Shown here piece by piece: positions 37,407 through 52,600 of a DNA stretch of 64,000 nucleotides; the first letter of the stretch is position 1; the number at the start of each line of letters is the position of its first letter. The notes under the pieces were generated by a model that did not search any database, had not been told where the DNA came from, and saw only the letters and a list, made by a program, of their open reading frames with translations. A program made the translations under genes and the position numbers. Location of the stretch: assembly GCF_001039355.2 (NCBI RefSeq), contig NW_019775303.1, positions 403,664-467,663 on the forward strand. The letters run 5' to 3'. The stretch comes from Lingula anatina. Taxonomy: Eukaryota > Brachiopoda > Lingulata > Lingulida > Lingulidae.

Positions 37407-38226
37407 TCCCTTCTAGCATTAGTATTGCGATAACCACAATCCATAGATTCTACTGCTGTACTGGGTTCATTGTATACTACTCTAAATCAACTAAGACTCC
37501 ATGACAGATATTATCAGTTGATACAAACTTTACGAGGTTGAAAAATAGTGAATGTCCAAGCCCTGCAAATTCGGTAAGTATATTGTGTGCTTTTGCTTCA
37601 CACAATGCTTGTTATATCAACAATCGTTTCCAATTGCCGTGATGGTATGAAATAAATGCAACATTTTATTCCTGGTTTTTCACATTTCTATTGAACAGAA
37701 AAATACTTTGGGTGATCCCAAAAAGAATACAAAATCCATAAATATATGTATTTTTCAAAAGACACACACGAAAGTTCAAAAGACCCCAACAGTAAGGAAT
37801 GTTGTTATCCTATCGTAAGTGGGTACACACACGCGGCATTTATTGACAGAAGCTACTGAAGCTGCTAGGGGGTAATTAATTATCGTTAAACAGCTTCAGT
37901 AGGCGTGCCAGAAATCTAAGCCACAATTTAGCGAGAAACCCTCGGAGATGAATCGATCCTGTTAAATCGATCTAGGTATGGGAACCCAGTCTAACAGTAC
38001 CCTTAACGCTGCATTTATAGAACCTTTCTGGATAGCTTGCAAAATTCTTTCTCTAATAAATACATTAAGAAAATATAATGAATAATATTTTATTTTTTGT
38101 ATAAGGATTGTCGTAGTTTTGTATCGTCAGACTTCATTTTTTGGAAAAGTGTGTTTGTTGAGATTACCTTCCAGTCTTACGATGTGTTAGATAAGACATG
38201 TTTACAACTTGAAGGTGAAGGTCAAA
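37407..38226. other. Divergent intergenic region (AKAP7-like / dioxygenase)
   Basis: About 0.8 kb between two start codons facing away from each other. It should hold both promoters and 5' UTRs. No TATA box or other site stands out clearly, and no further gene was recognised. Confidence 0.6.
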
Positions 38227-40064
38227 ATGGGAGCTGACAAGAGTAAGTACACTGTAACCCCAGTGGGGCATATTCCGTATTTTGTTGTAGAAATCCGAGG
38301 AATCAATCTAAATTCAAAGCACATCTCGCAGGAGACTATAGACATGACACGGATACTGTCACACCAAAACCGAATTTTGATTTTTAAAGACCAAGGCATT
38401 GTTCCTGCTAAGGTTCACATTCGTGTGGGTGAATGGTTTGGACCCATTCAACCTGCAGAAATGTACAGCCATCCTCGAGCCCCGCATCCTCAGGTGCTTA
38501 GACTCTCCAATGATCCAGAGGAAGGCTGTGTTAACATTGGCACGAGGGGGTGGCACATAGACGGTTCATACCTGATGGTTCCTTACCATTACTCTTTATA
38601 TCACATGGTCGCTTTGCCTACTGGGGGAAGTAGCACATGTAAGTGAACATAGCATATATCGAAAAGTATATAAAACATGTTTATCTATAATTGTCTTGGC
38701 ATATAAAATGTTGTTGTACTTTCATGTAAATGAAAATAGGCAAATAAACAACCTTAAATTATTCTCCTTGTAAAAGCTGATCGATACATTTACCGAAACA
38801 AAATTCTATTCATACAAGTAAAATTCACAAATGTAATTGTTTCACCCTCTCTGCTTTAGTGTTTTATCCCTTGTTTGAATTGATAAAAAGTCTTGACAGC
38901 GAGCAGCTGAGCAGATGGCAGAGATTGTGGATTGTCAGATATGAGGATAACAAAAAGAGGGTCCATCCTGTAATTTATGTGCATCCTGTCACAGGGTTAG
39001 AGGTACATCTGAGTACATCTGAGTATTAAAAATCTGCGGTAACAGCTACACTTGTGCTTTATTGTCTGTGAATGTTTACTGTTGTATGTTTGGTTACACT
39101 TAGATTTTTTTGTACTGATCGAGTCTTTTACCTACTAGGTGCAAAATGTATATAAAATTTGGGACATTATAGTGCACTGTTGTTTTATGTTTTACTGTTT
39201 TTACACATGTATACACAAGGCCTAATATGATATATGGGACCAAGCCCTACCAATAGCGCTTAATGTACTAGTAGTACATCTATATACATCTTAACAAATC
39301 AAGATTAATGGTATTGGTTATAGAAATGTGCTTTCTGTTACAGACTATGTGTATTCATCTTGGAGGCATGAAATGTTTTGTATGGGACAGAGGCACACCT
39401 GAAGAAAGGTGGACAGCAAAAGAGGAGACTGACGAGATAGTGAAGGAAATTCAACAAGCTTTTGATAAAAACCAAAGTAAACTTATGTATGAACATAAGG
39501 TCGGTATTATGTTTGAGAATACATTTGTTAAAAGTTTCTACCTTACTTAATGTCAATTTTCACTGCTGTATTATGAATATGTGCTTTAATAAACCAACAA
39601 ATCTGCAACATGTCAAAGTTGCTCTTAATGTTAATTGAAGTAAATAATTGTCTAATCAGTAAATGTTTAAAAAAGTTCTGTAGTATTTTATGTATGTATT
39701 ATGTAAATACATTAAGAACTTCAGACTTGACAATATATATTTTTTTCAATATAGCATTTGATTTTTCCAGTGGGAACCAGGAGATTTCATCATCTCAGAC
39801 AACCTGTCTGTTGCACATTTAGCTGGTCAGGCAGCCAGGCAGTCTAGGAAAGAAGTTGGCCTTCGAATTCTCCACAGGGTGTCTGTTGCAGGGACTCATA
39901 GACCTCAAAAGGAATTTAGAAACTATGTGAATACTTATGCTCTTGCAAGTGACAGGGAAATGCAATCTCAGGGATTTTCGTTTGGGCCCTCTCTGTGGAG
40001 ATGTTGTATTTGTAGGAACAATGGAAGTAACAGTTTATCCGCTGACAGGACTTACAGAAATTAG
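38227..40064 (+). CDS. TauD/TfdA-type Fe(II)/2-oxoglutarate-dependent dioxygenase
   Basis: Four exons, 38227-38638, 38860-39002, 39344-39499, 39771-40064, giving 334 residues. The family couples oxidation of a small substrate (taurine in bacterial TauD) to 2-oxoglutarate decarboxylation. The iron triad is visible: H110-x-D112 in GWHIDGSY, and H253 in WEPGDFIISDNLSVAH. Arg269 or Arg273 (VGLRILHRVSVAG) is placed to bind 2-oxoglutarate. ALPTGGSSTLFYPL and HPVIYVHPVTGLE are also family signatures. The start is the ATG at 38227 because TAG lies in frame at 38188-38190. There is no signal peptide, so it is probably cytosolic. The C-terminus has a Cys cluster (WRCCICRNN) not typical of the family. 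Substrate unknown; exon 2 and 3 donors (GTACAT, GTCGGT) are weak but the frame and homology require them. Confidence 0.88.
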
Positions 40065-42455
40065 AATTAAGATTTATGTCGGTAAATTAAGACATATTTG
40101 AGATGTTAGTAACATTTTAGTTATCATCTTCATTCTGTGATAAGAAAGACTAATTGCTTTACAGTTTTAAAAAATGTACCAGTTTGGCTTTGTTGTCATA
40201 TATATAGGTTCTGAAATTATATACCCATTTGTGCACTGTAGTCAACTACTATTGCAGACAGTAAGTTTTTCAATCAAATAGCTTTTCTTTTGCATTTTTC
40301 ATGAAATTATTAGATATGCGTTATTCCATGTGCTTATGCTATTCAATTTCATTTAGTTTTCGACTTTGTTTCAATTACTAAAATGCATCTCATAAAGTTG
40401 AAAACAAAATGCTTTTTCTTTTTAGAAAAGTTTTATTTGCATTACAGCAAAGCAATCACAGTAAACATGTTGTATTCCCAAGCTGCGATCAGAAGGCCTG
40501 TAGGTTGAACCACTGCCTTCTTCATTTCTGCATTAATGTATTCCCAGTGATCAGACAGATATCCCTCATCGGTTGTTCATCTCAAATCTTACCCAAAAAT
40601 ACAATTCTTAAGAAGAGAATTGACATCAGTGTGTATATAAAGTACAACTGTCTTGATTTTTCTTGCACTGCACAACGGCTTGTTATTCAGGATTTCTATC
40701 GTCATATCACTCGTCTCCCCTTTAAGAGGTGGAGTTAGGAACACAGCCACTCCAGTATGGGACCTGGGTGGCATCACAGATACTAGAGAGCACAACATAC
40801 AAACTAAAATGCAACCAACATCATGGGAGCCTTCTCATAATATTGTCTCATTCTAAATTAAACGTTTCATTTAATTTATCCAGATACAATCTTGAACAAG
40901 ATGTAAGTGAAAGTTTAAGAACTGTACATTTGCAACAGTCAAAGGTGTCTTTTAGCTATTACAGAAAGTGTTTCACTAAAGAGAGAAATTTTTAATGAAT
41001 TTTGACTGAATTCCAAAAGTGTTTGCAATTGTTTTATGGTCCCAGTAATGTTGGTGCCAAGTTTGCATTATGTTTACATTCACTGAAAAGCAATGCTTGA
41101 GGCAAATACTAATTCAGGTTTTCAATGAAAGGTACAAAAAGAAAGTGTATAAATCCACTGCAGGCTTGCCTTGAGTAATTGTTAGAATGAAGGAGCAATC
41201 CATGTTAAAGCAAAATGGTGACAATACACACTACAGATTCAACTGTACAACTTTTGCTGGAACACTGTATAATGAGACATTTTTGTTAACATAACATGTC
41301 ACTTAATGTGTCGCTACACAGTGTGACTGAAAACATATATAATATATAATATATCTTTGATGTGACCTTCCAATTGTACAATGTTTTGCCCCATGATCTG
41401 GTACAGAGTGATTTGTTTTAATTATGCAAATGCCATTTAACAATTGTGTCCACATCTTTTTTTCTATTTGGGAAACGATGTATAAAAGAGAAACAAAGAA
41501 CATCTATAAATTCAGGGCTATTGGGTTTTTTAAGAAATGTATATTTTTATGATTTTTTTCCAGGCTCAGGATAATCATAAGGATGTGGCGAATATTGCCC
41601 CATACAAAATCCACAGTTGACTTTCAAAATCAAAACAGTCTTACAAAATTTGTATATCACCCATATGACATCATGTCATCCAGCTTCAATACTTTTGTCA
41701 CTGTTCATCATTCTAGGTCACATTAAATGTGCTTGCAGCACAAGATGGAACCGTATGTGTAGATCTCTAATGCTGCAAAAAACAAATTGGCAAGGGCAGG
41801 AAGAAACCTTACTACTAGAGTACCATAATTACACACTACACTGACAGTAAAAGCCCCCTTCTGATTTCATCTATAATGTTATTGCATAGGTTTAGACCTA
41901 TTCTTTGACAACATATTGCTTACTACAATTATACTTAAACAGAATAAAACAACATTACTGACAACATTTCCATAAAAACACATTCATACCTTTCCTCAAT
42001 CATTAATACAAAAACCAACAATCTAAGATTCAAGTATGTGGTTCTGACACCACAACTTGGAAAAAAAAACAAAACGATATAAAGCTTTCAATAATTTGTC
42101 AATGCCAATTATCCACTGCCTTGTTTTGAACTTTCTTTTCTATATGGTAATAAAAAACAACTATTCTTGCAGAATAATGAGAGATAATACTTCCTTCCTT
42201 ACTTCCTTCCTAAAAAAGACTAGTACTTATTTGATGCTATGGTTTGGGTTTGAATTCAGCTGTATTTAATATACTGATAATGTTCATCCTGAGATACTGT
42301 TCCACACACCAACTTCTCTGTAATACTTAGTAATAAAAGCTCCCTTGTACTTTTTCATGGTGCACTGGTCTTGTTTTTGTTGCAAACCACTCTCTTTAAG
42401 AGAATTCTGAGCAGTTTGATCAAGATCACCCTCAGAGTTGGTCCTTTTACTGGTG
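40065..42455. other. Convergent intergenic region (dioxygenase / UGCG 3' ends)
   Basis: About 2.4 kb of AT-rich DNA holding the 3' UTRs of two convergent genes. A minus-strand AATAAA (TTTATT at about 40432) could end a long UGCG 3' UTR; a plus-strand AATAAA occurs at about 41942. No coding similarity recognised. Confidence 0.55.
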
Positions 42456-45400
42456 CTATAATACAAACTGTTTGGGCCCCTCTCTCATCTCTTCTACGAC
42501 TCCGCCATACCTCAAACGGAATTTTTTAGCTCTCCATTGCACTACTGTGCTAACTTCAGCTTTAAGGAGGATAAATATGGAAGTTATTTCTCGGAACATC
42601 CACGCAACCACAAATTCAAATTTGGAAAAAGTCATTGGTCCATTCTGAAACAAGGAAAAAAGAAAAGAAACACAATGATTAAAAGGGAGTTAAAAGCATG
42701 TTTTAGTTAATTATTTCAATTACTTAATGAACACATATAGTCTTAGTTCTTGCACATGATAAGTTCTAATCTGGGTTTGTCAACCAGTTTAAAATTCAAT
42801 TTTTATCTCACTGTGTAAGTAATACTAAAGACATTTCCTGCCTTGGAGCAACAATTACCAAGTACTGAATAGCATGCATCTTGGAGATAAAATAATTTCA
42901 CTTAGATGTTCAAAAACTGTTATCATTTAAGTTCACTTAATCAGGGACTGATGAAGTTCATACATTTTATGTGCTTCCCTTTTATTTTGATCAAATGCCA
43001 ACATCTTCCTGATTAAGTAGCCATTTGAAACAACTGCCACCTCAAGTAATAACATCAAGTTAGCCCAGCAGTCAATTGATTTCCAATCCTTTCCTACATA
43101 TTCAATCAGTCAGACAGATTGTAAGATGCACTAGCCTTCCTGATGGGAGGGTCAGCACACACCTCTCCCCACGAAATCAATACAAAGTACTGATTAAATT
43201 AATTTGACCCAATCAGTTGACATCTGGTCCACTGGGATCCAATTGATAAAAGTTACTTACACAGTGTTAAAAATTATCCTGGATCAAGTAGACTACTTCA
43301 TTGCCTGACATTAATTCTTGACCAAGGTCTGTCCAGAAACGCGAGATGAACAGAAATGTGCTATAAATTTGAGCTTTATAAACAATCGGTTAAGTTAGCA
43401 CTGACAAATGGAATTTCCCCAGGTGCTTTCACAATTTCATCCTGGAGACTGTATGAAATATAAAACTGGTCGGCATTTGTGGGTCTACTTTGTGCTCCCC
43501 CCCCCCTCCCATCCAAGACAACACAACCAATCATAATATAGGCAACTTACCTGCATTATAAGGAAGATCAAATAGTCCAGCAAAAACCAAGTGAGAAGAT
43601 GGACAAAGAAAAATGCCAGACCACTAATGTTGAAGAGCACAGCAGCAGACCAGGCGCCGTTGATTCCATTCACCAAACAATCTGAAAATGGCTCCATGAT
43701 TCGGTTAGCTGGACACATGGCAAATCTTAATTTGCCCCACCTGTAATAATAGAGAAAAAGTCTGAATTCCTTTAGTTTACCTTGTAAATGTGATGCCAGA
43801 GTTGTGTAATAGGGAGGAGCTGATACCTGAAATGAAATTCACAACACATAAAGCAGTAATCAAATGGACTTCAGGTTGGCAACTTCACAGCTTTTTTTTT
43901 CAAGTAAGAAAACTTTTCTTCTAGAAGGTATGTTTAAGCATTTCAATATTTCAATTAATAAAGACTTATTATTGGGAAAAGGGGACAGCAAAGTTACTTT
44001 TCACAAATATTATTTAACCAATGAATAGGGACAGATCTTAGAAATTTTGTGAAGGGTTACCTTCTTTGCATAAAATATAATAATTACTCACCTGACAAGC
44101 CTGTTTTGAAATCCTGATACTGACCCAGTCCCTGCATTTTGAAGTGCTGGAAAAGAACTGATTTGGACCTTCCAACCCCTGCAAAATAAATGATATAACA
44201 TGCTTTAACCAGCATTCCATGGGAGTGGAGGTACATATATCTACCAAGGAGCCAAACAACCTTACCTTAAATCACTTTTTGAATTGTTTTGTAATTAAAA
44301 ATTTCCTCATTTGATTTTTAACTTTTTTCCATTTACTTTTTTATAAGATGTCTTACCTATCTAAAAAAGCTTGAGCAATAAAATAATCTTCTGCTAGGTA
44401 TTTTGCGAATGCCTTCAAACCACCTGCCTCCTCCAGCACGTTCTTACGCATCATTGAGGACATGCCAGTTGTGCAGTTTACGCCCAGTGCATTGAGAAAC
44501 AGATACTGCTTAGCATGTACAGTGCCAAAGTACACCTGGAATTGAAAGTAATCCAAGAAATCAACTTCAATCAGGAAGTTAATGTGGTAAACAAACTAAG
44601 CAATGTGATGCAATATTTAACCTAGCATTTAATTTCAAAAAGATGATGTTGTACTGATGGAAAAAAATACATTGTCACTATTTGCATAAAAAACTTTAGA
44701 TGAGCAATTATCACATTAATAAATGACAACTGCTACAAAGCAAAAATGCAAAAACAGGATCAAATAAAATGAGCAATAAAAGCTCATTTTGAACAAATGC
44801 TGCTTAAATAAAAGCACATAAAATGATGTAAATGTAAACCACACACTGACTTATTGATAGTGTCAGCGACAAATTGCATAACATCTATTTCAAGCATTAT
44901 TGGCACAACATAAAGGAACGACAACACCAGTTATAGAACTCTCACTATTGGGCAATCCAAAGTCGTATATGCATTAAATATTAACCAATCACTAATCTAT
45001 ATGGGCAAACATTTACCATAAGAGACATTAATAGGGTCAGAAATCCAAACCATCTTTAGCAAAGGAGCAGAAAACCTGGCATGGTCTTATCTATTAATAC
45101 CCTGTTCTTGTGTATCTTGACTATCAATGTCCACTCCACTGATCTAACATACCTTTTCTAAGATGGAACTAAAACCCAGCCTGTCTTCTCGATCACAGGT
45201 AAATGGAATTTGATGTATTTCTCCTACATCATCTTTTAAATGAAGAACCATGTCTAAAAGTGTGTCTGGTTTCACTGCAAATGACATCAAATAATTTCAA
45301 TGATCAAAATGATTTATGTTCAAAAATTTCTTCCAATTCAATTGAAGTATTTAATATTGTTGTTAATTCACTAATATCACTAACTTTATCACTGGCTTGT

Positions 45401-46616
45401 CATTGTACACTGACCCATAGATTTAAATGCTGCACAAATATTGTGAATAGCTACAACACCAATAAGTATATGTCAATAAGTAAAAGAAAATGCACACAAA
45501 CCAAACTATTATGTAATTTCCAAGTGCATCATTTATCAAAATAAAATCATATTTCTATGTTAACATTTTCTTGGATGCACTCTATGCATGTACCTAGGTA
45601 CTAGTAACTTAAATTAAAGAAAATAGCTAAGAGAACTTACTTTTTATGTTGCAATCTGATATCATGAAGAGGTCATATTTGCAGACTTCATACCCTGACA
45701 TCATGTTGTTAATTTTGGGGTTTATTCCTACTTTTTTTCCTCCTGAGAATATAAGAAAAAAATACATAAATGTTATGCATGCAAGTTGATTTTTCTTTTC
45801 TTTTCTTGGAGGGGGAGGGGGGAGGGAGGAGAGAGCAAACTCTGGAGTGTTTTTCTGCTTGCAACTGTAATACATCCTGATACCCCACACATTTCTGATA
45901 CTTTTCTTCCTAAAAACATAATCAATTATCATGAATACCTCCTCTCAGGTACTATATGACATCAATACAGCTCAAGTGAACTAGACTAGCAAACAGCATT
46001 GCTGCATTATGAGAAATAATATATGTGTCTGGATTAATTTATTGCAGATACACAAAGGCACACTTTCCCCATATTTATACTGATAACAGCTCCACATGTT
46101 CAGAAAAACTCAAGAAAGAAAGGCTGTCTACTTTGCCCATCTGAAGTCCAAGAAAATAGAATTCTTTCTTTTGCTAATTCATCATTGTAAACTTCAAAAC
46201 CATCTTTGCATTAGCAGAGTGATCTCTGTTTGCTCTAGCAAGTAAAATGTTTGCAAATGACAAAACACCCGAGTCTTTTGATTAGAGAATGTGAATCAAT
46301 TCTTTTCACAAATATGAAACTTAATGAGATATTAAATTCAGGTTGTCACTTGAGAAGAAAAATCTGCTATAGCAAGTCTAGATCTGCTGATTTATAGCAT
46401 AGAAAAATATATTGAATAGATTCAAAGATACAAACACTAAATGAAACTTAAATAGTAAATAACATACCTTGTAAAATTCTAGCATCTACTTTGGGATATT
46501 TTTCTATGAGACTCCTGACAACCATCTGTGCTGGATCTGATTCATCTTGGATACAGAATAATAATTCATACTGAAAGATAAAAATATGTGGTTCATTGTT
46601 CACCTTAATTTTCAAA

Positions 46617-46648
<32 letters not shown>

Positions 46649-49600
46649 ATAATATAATATAATAAATAAAAAATAAAAATAAACAATAAATAATAATAAA
46701 TATGTAAATAAATAAATAAATATTAGTGAATGGCTATAAAATCCAAAATAGTTTTTCTTAAACCAAACAAAGTGACTTTCATAATAATGATTCTAAAATG
46801 AAACAAAAACTGAATCAATAAATGGAAACAAATGCACAAATGGAAGAATACTTCATAATTCCTAAAAGTCATTCATAACTTTTAGCACTCAAACACCCTT
46901 AAAAACTCTTTCCTAACTGAGTGTTCTTATATCCCACCATAAGCCATAGGGCAGATTCTGCTAAGGTGAAAGGAATTATCCTGACAAATCAAATTACGAC
47001 TGACATTTCATGTAGTAAGCAGTCTGGGAAACAGATTCCATTATGACATCAACTGTGTATATGTAGCTAATGAATAAGCAGCAGTGCTTGCATACATTCA
47101 ATACAAAAAACAGATATTCAGAGTGGGTTTTGTTGGTTCAACTTATATTAGTAGCAAATATAGAGAAGAATGTAGTTGGCCTTTCCTTCTCTCATGTAAT
47201 CAACCCCCATCAACTCAGACAAAACTCACACACATCAATTCTAAGACTGATATTTATTCAACAATATATGCACCCCCCTTAATCTCTCAAGCACACACAG
47301 GGCCACACCCATCATTGATACTTACTGTTGGATAGTTAAGTACAAAATATGTTTCTAGGTTATCATACAAGTGAGCATCGACTCCTGTTAGGGGTTTGAG
47401 TATGGACACCCCAGGCAGGCTGTCAGGTAATACTGCGGGGATCTTTCTATACAGTTTGTACTTCCTACAAATAAAGAAATGAGTCTGTAAGATTCAAAAC
47501 TTGCCAGGCAATTAAAATGTTACATTGGATGTTAATTACTTTCTAATAATAATAAATAAATAAATAAATAAATAATACAGAGAAGAGAGAGAAAGAACTA
47601 TTATTAGATTTAATAGTAAACAAACGGTGATTAAAACTATACTTAAATACAATAACGGATGATCATTAATGCTCAAAATTGTGCAAATATTTCCCAAGTG
47701 TTTCATAAATATTAACATAACACCTTATCTTATAGAAAATATAATTGCATTTTTCATGTGGCACTTGAAGAAGATTTCTATAAATTCTAACAAAAAATGT
47801 TCATGTCTGTGACACAGCCTGGAATGCCCTACAGAACCAGGAAAAAAATCTGCCAATTTACCAAACCATCATACTTCCAGGTGCCATATCCACATAATAC
47901 CAGCATGCGGCATCTCATGCAGTGTACCTAACTACGAAGTGCTTATCATTATACCATATGACTAATGTTTCCATTGCTGTTTCAATAACAAATCTATACC
48001 AAGCTTGCCATAGCTGTCACATTAAATACTACCATGGCCTGAAAAGAGTAGCGTGATATCATTCTAATCAGCATTTATCACAATATCTTAATGGGACTAT
48101 TCTAAAATTGTTTGATCTAATTATCTACCTTTCAGCAAAACAATCACAATTACAACTAATATTTCATTTTGAAGCTGTACAAATGGCATTTTACACAAAA
48201 TTGTGATCCAGTCTCATCACATTGAAAAACTTGTCTAAGAAAAAATTCTTCTCTTTATGTAACGCCATGTGTTTGAATACATTATGGCAATCTTTTAATT
48301 TTGCCACAAGACAAATACAAGTATCGAGAATCAATGAACAGCCTTAGAAGCGTTAGCATGCTGCTCTGTAATAAAGCCCTCTACTGAGTGATCTTTATTT
48401 TGTTAGGAATGGCACTGTGCAGACTGCAGAGAAAACATACAACCAAAGGAAAGACATCTTATTAGCTTCAACCAATGCAATGTTCATGAAAACCATCAAA
48501 AGGGTGGACAGTTTTAAGACTTCAGTCATTTCGTTGCTTTATGAATATCACAAGCCGTTGGAATATAAAGAATCATATATGTTCTAATCAGTGTTTGCCT
48601 CTTAGGAAAATAAGTTGCTGGACCGAAAGCTCAGCCATCTTGAAAATTAGCTGGCTAGAATGCCTGCCAGGTGGGAAAACTTCTCTGCCCGTTCTGAAAG
48701 TTGTCTGCCCCGGGCAGACGGTCCAGCCTTAATTTCTTTCACTGGTTCTAATTGTTCACATTATCTGGTTATTTTCTTTCCCGATTTTCAATTACTAGTA
48801 TCTTCCCACCAAAAAGTACATTTCATTTTGTTGTAAGCAATTCTTGCATATATACATGTGTAAATTCTCTAAATCAGCTAAATGGCAAAAGTTTTGCATA
48901 TCTCAGCAAAATAACAGAATCTCTGCATATCTTTAGTGTTCCTTGTGGAATGTGATACAATTCTTCCCTCCTGATTCACTTACTAGAATGCCTGAGTATG
49001 CAACTATGGTCTGGCCTGCATGTTTTTCAGCAGTCATGATCGCACATATTTACCAACAAGGGAGTAAAATGTGCCATACCAGCAGCTACCACACGCAACA
49101 GTATCACATGCACCATTGCCACGATCAGATATTTGTTTGCAAGTTTTCTGACTTTCGAGGTAATTCCATTAATCATAAAAAAATTCATGAGAAATATAAG
49201 GATACCAGACAAAATGCCTGTTAACAACACAGACCCAATCTGTACCTTACAACATGAAAAATAAACTAAAAATTATATGAAGTTCACTGCTAAGGACCTC
49301 ATTCCCAAAAAGCTGTAAATTAAAAGATATCACACGCTGAAATGTGATAGAATTCTCACCACCTAACCAAGGTTATCTGACAGATGCTCCGATGTTTCCC
49401 TGAAAATTTCGACAAAGCATAATCTCCAACTTGCTACATTAACCTTAACAGATATGTCTGCTAAAAGCCTAACTAAATTCCCTGCTGATAAAAAAATCAA
49501 TTTGTTATCACACAGTTGCTTAAACTTTCTCACAGACCAGACAGGAGAAACATTCGTACCATAATGTAAGAAGACGAATCAGCCCAGACCTTCCTGACTC

Positions 49601-52600
49601 TTTAAGACATAACAAAAGAGTGGTTGATATAAATTCAATTTTTCCTTGGCACATTTTTTATCATATAGAGCAACATATATGTCTTTAAAAAGATCTGTTT
49701 GCAAATGGCTTAAACTCTTTGAACTCAAAACCTCCAAATATTTAATGAGGCAATATCGTAGAGAGGGTCTACCATTAAAAGCTTCCCTAACTTACTGGTA
49801 AGGCAGTCATACTGTGGTCAATTTGTAATCATATTAGAGACCATGATATATACCCTGTGGCAGGTACTTAAAATATTGGCCTTTATTATTTAAACAGGCA
49901 CTATATGCTTTTAACCATTGGCAAATAATTCCCCTTCGTTCTCTTGGTGTGCAAAATTTTATGAATCTGAAGAAACTACAGGTTGGCAAAACATATTTTG
50001 AAAATATAACCTTAACCACACCTGTGAACTTTGTGAATGAAGAATAAAGGAAATAGACTATTTTTGCTCTGACATTCATTAACATGTGTTAACACTTGTG
50101 GTAAAATAGAAAAAAAAAAATACAGCGTACTGCAATTAATACCTGTTGCACAAAATTCTTTCCTAGGACTTCATCTTTTATGCATGCCAGGGTGAAATAG
50201 TGCATACTTTATCATTCTAACTACTAAAATGCCATTTATTCTCTTCAGAGAAATGATCATATGCAAAAAAGAGAACAATTTAGGTCATCTTTCTATTCCA
50301 GTTACAACCTCCTTACATAAGCTGGGGTGGGTCAAGGGAGGAGGGGACAGGAGCTAAAATATATACCTGGTTATACAGTCTACAATTCCATTATTCACTG
50401 CTGTGCCAGATCTAGTGACTACACTAATTAAGTATTACAAAAACCTTATGCATTTCATACACTCCTACTTACATCAATTACATAACCATTCTCATCTTAC
50501 AACACTGCATTATTTCATAGCTAACCCCTGTCAGATAATTATAAAGCAGCATCTGTAATTCACCACAGACCAAACTACCTTTAAGGTATCTAGACATGCC
50601 CCACAGACAATTTAGAACATTCCTCACAAGTTTCCAGCATTCCACACTGACAATCCCAGTGCAGTGAGTGCCACAGTATTATTGACCAGAGTAACTTGAC
50701 CCAGTTAGGGCTGAACTTTCTGGAATTTCCCTTCCACAATGTTTTTTGGGGTGATAACGTTCTTACTATCAACACTGCTGAAAAAATCATGGGCACACTT
50801 CCAAATGTTGCATCAAGTATGTCCAGTTAAATTTCTAGCAATAGGAAACCCATCTAATCAATGTTATATCTCTCTTTCATGGCAAATAAGAAGGGTATGT
50901 GGTTAAACTGGTATCATACAGTACTAGTAGTAGTAAGCAATCATAACCAAATTGTGAAGATGGTTTGTTTTAAGAAAATCCATAATACCTTAACTGGAAA
51001 AACACCTTAACTGCCTGCATCATTAGGGAATAACACAATATTTTGCTCAACTATACAATATTCAACTGATATTTCACTCAAAATATCATTTAAGCACTGG
51101 TATTAATTAACTTATTAAAGTAATATTTACAACCAGGTTTCATTTGTGATCAGTAAAAATACATTTTTGCAGTGATGTGCTACTGGTTAAGTGGCAGTTA
51201 TAGTTACTAGTAGTCTATAACCATCATCTTCACCAGCACAGGCAATCTTTAACACTACTACGTTCTGAACATAAGTTAGCTATCATCCGCAGTTATCCCC
51301 AAGTCTCAGACAGATTTAGAAAGACTTCATACATGAACTTACAGAATCAATACTGTTATAAAGAAAATCAATATTTACATCAAATCTTCACAGTTATACA
51401 TTAGATTATAAAATTCAGACAGTAGAAAGCAAATGTCATAATTCATCAAGCCATTTGCTCATATTTATGAGGCACATGAAATGGAACCATGCACAGCTTA
51501 GAATTCTAACACAACCTTTTTTTATCTATGATTCTACAGTCACTTTACCAGATCATGCTTAATCCATTCAAACTATCTCAACACTTACTTCATCATAGGT
51601 TGTATATGGCATAAAATGCAAGATGATGTCTGCAATAAAAAGCATTTTGAGGAATACAACTCATTTTTACTTCACATAAAAAAACACATTACATACTATA
51701 AACTGCAACTAATGTTGCATAATTGCTTCATATTGATGTTTCCAATATTAATGAAACAAGTCATCCACCATCTGCTGTCAGACACTTACATCTTAATATA
51801 TTACCAAGTTCAGCATGACAAAATTACTGGAATTAAAAAAAAAAAAGTCAAATGATTGCCGCTTCTCAGAATGCTATACTAAACGGAGGTTGACAATATG
51901 GCTTTTCCTATTGTAGTACAAATACAAATGCTGACATGGTTGACCAAATGGACCACTGACTTTTCTCATCAAAGTTGTCAATCTTTTTTCTCACCCGACT
52001 GACATAAAAAGGGGAAAAAACTTTTGCAAACATTTTATTGGAGGAATGAGGCAAATTAATTTGAGTAAATTTTTTTTCAGCTAAATAAGTCTGGAAGATC
52101 ATTACTGCCTACTAGTAAAGGACAAGTGCCCAAAAACCTTATTGACCACACCTGCTGGAGAATCTTCATTTCATATCACTCTCATTTCACCTTTCATAAA
52201 TGGATCAAAATTCACAAACCAAAAATAACTGCTGCATCATATATGTTTGGATTCTCGTGATTAAAAATGTTCTCTCCTAAAGAAAAAGCACTTCATATCC
52301 AGTCCTTTCACAGGTAGGTAAAGATAATGCTGTCCTAACTGTGTAATGTTTAACTCTTCCCTGCCAACTTTTTCATTATAAATGCTGTGTTTTTGCATGT
52401 ACATATGATCAGATAAACTTTGTATGAGCATGTTTTCAGTCAGGCATGGGTCAATTAAAATAGTTGAAATATCCCTGACCCAGTCATGTTCACATGTAAC
52501 AGTGACTCAGTCATTCATACACAACAGGACCCTCCTTTTATCACTTTGTAATTGTAGTAAATTGCAACCTGAGTAAACCAACTTTCTACTCTTAACACGT

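Noticed and set aside
38209-38226. Upstream TTG start for the dioxygenase
   Set aside because: Animal translation starts at ATG; the ATG at 38227 is preceded by an in-frame stop and fits the family length.
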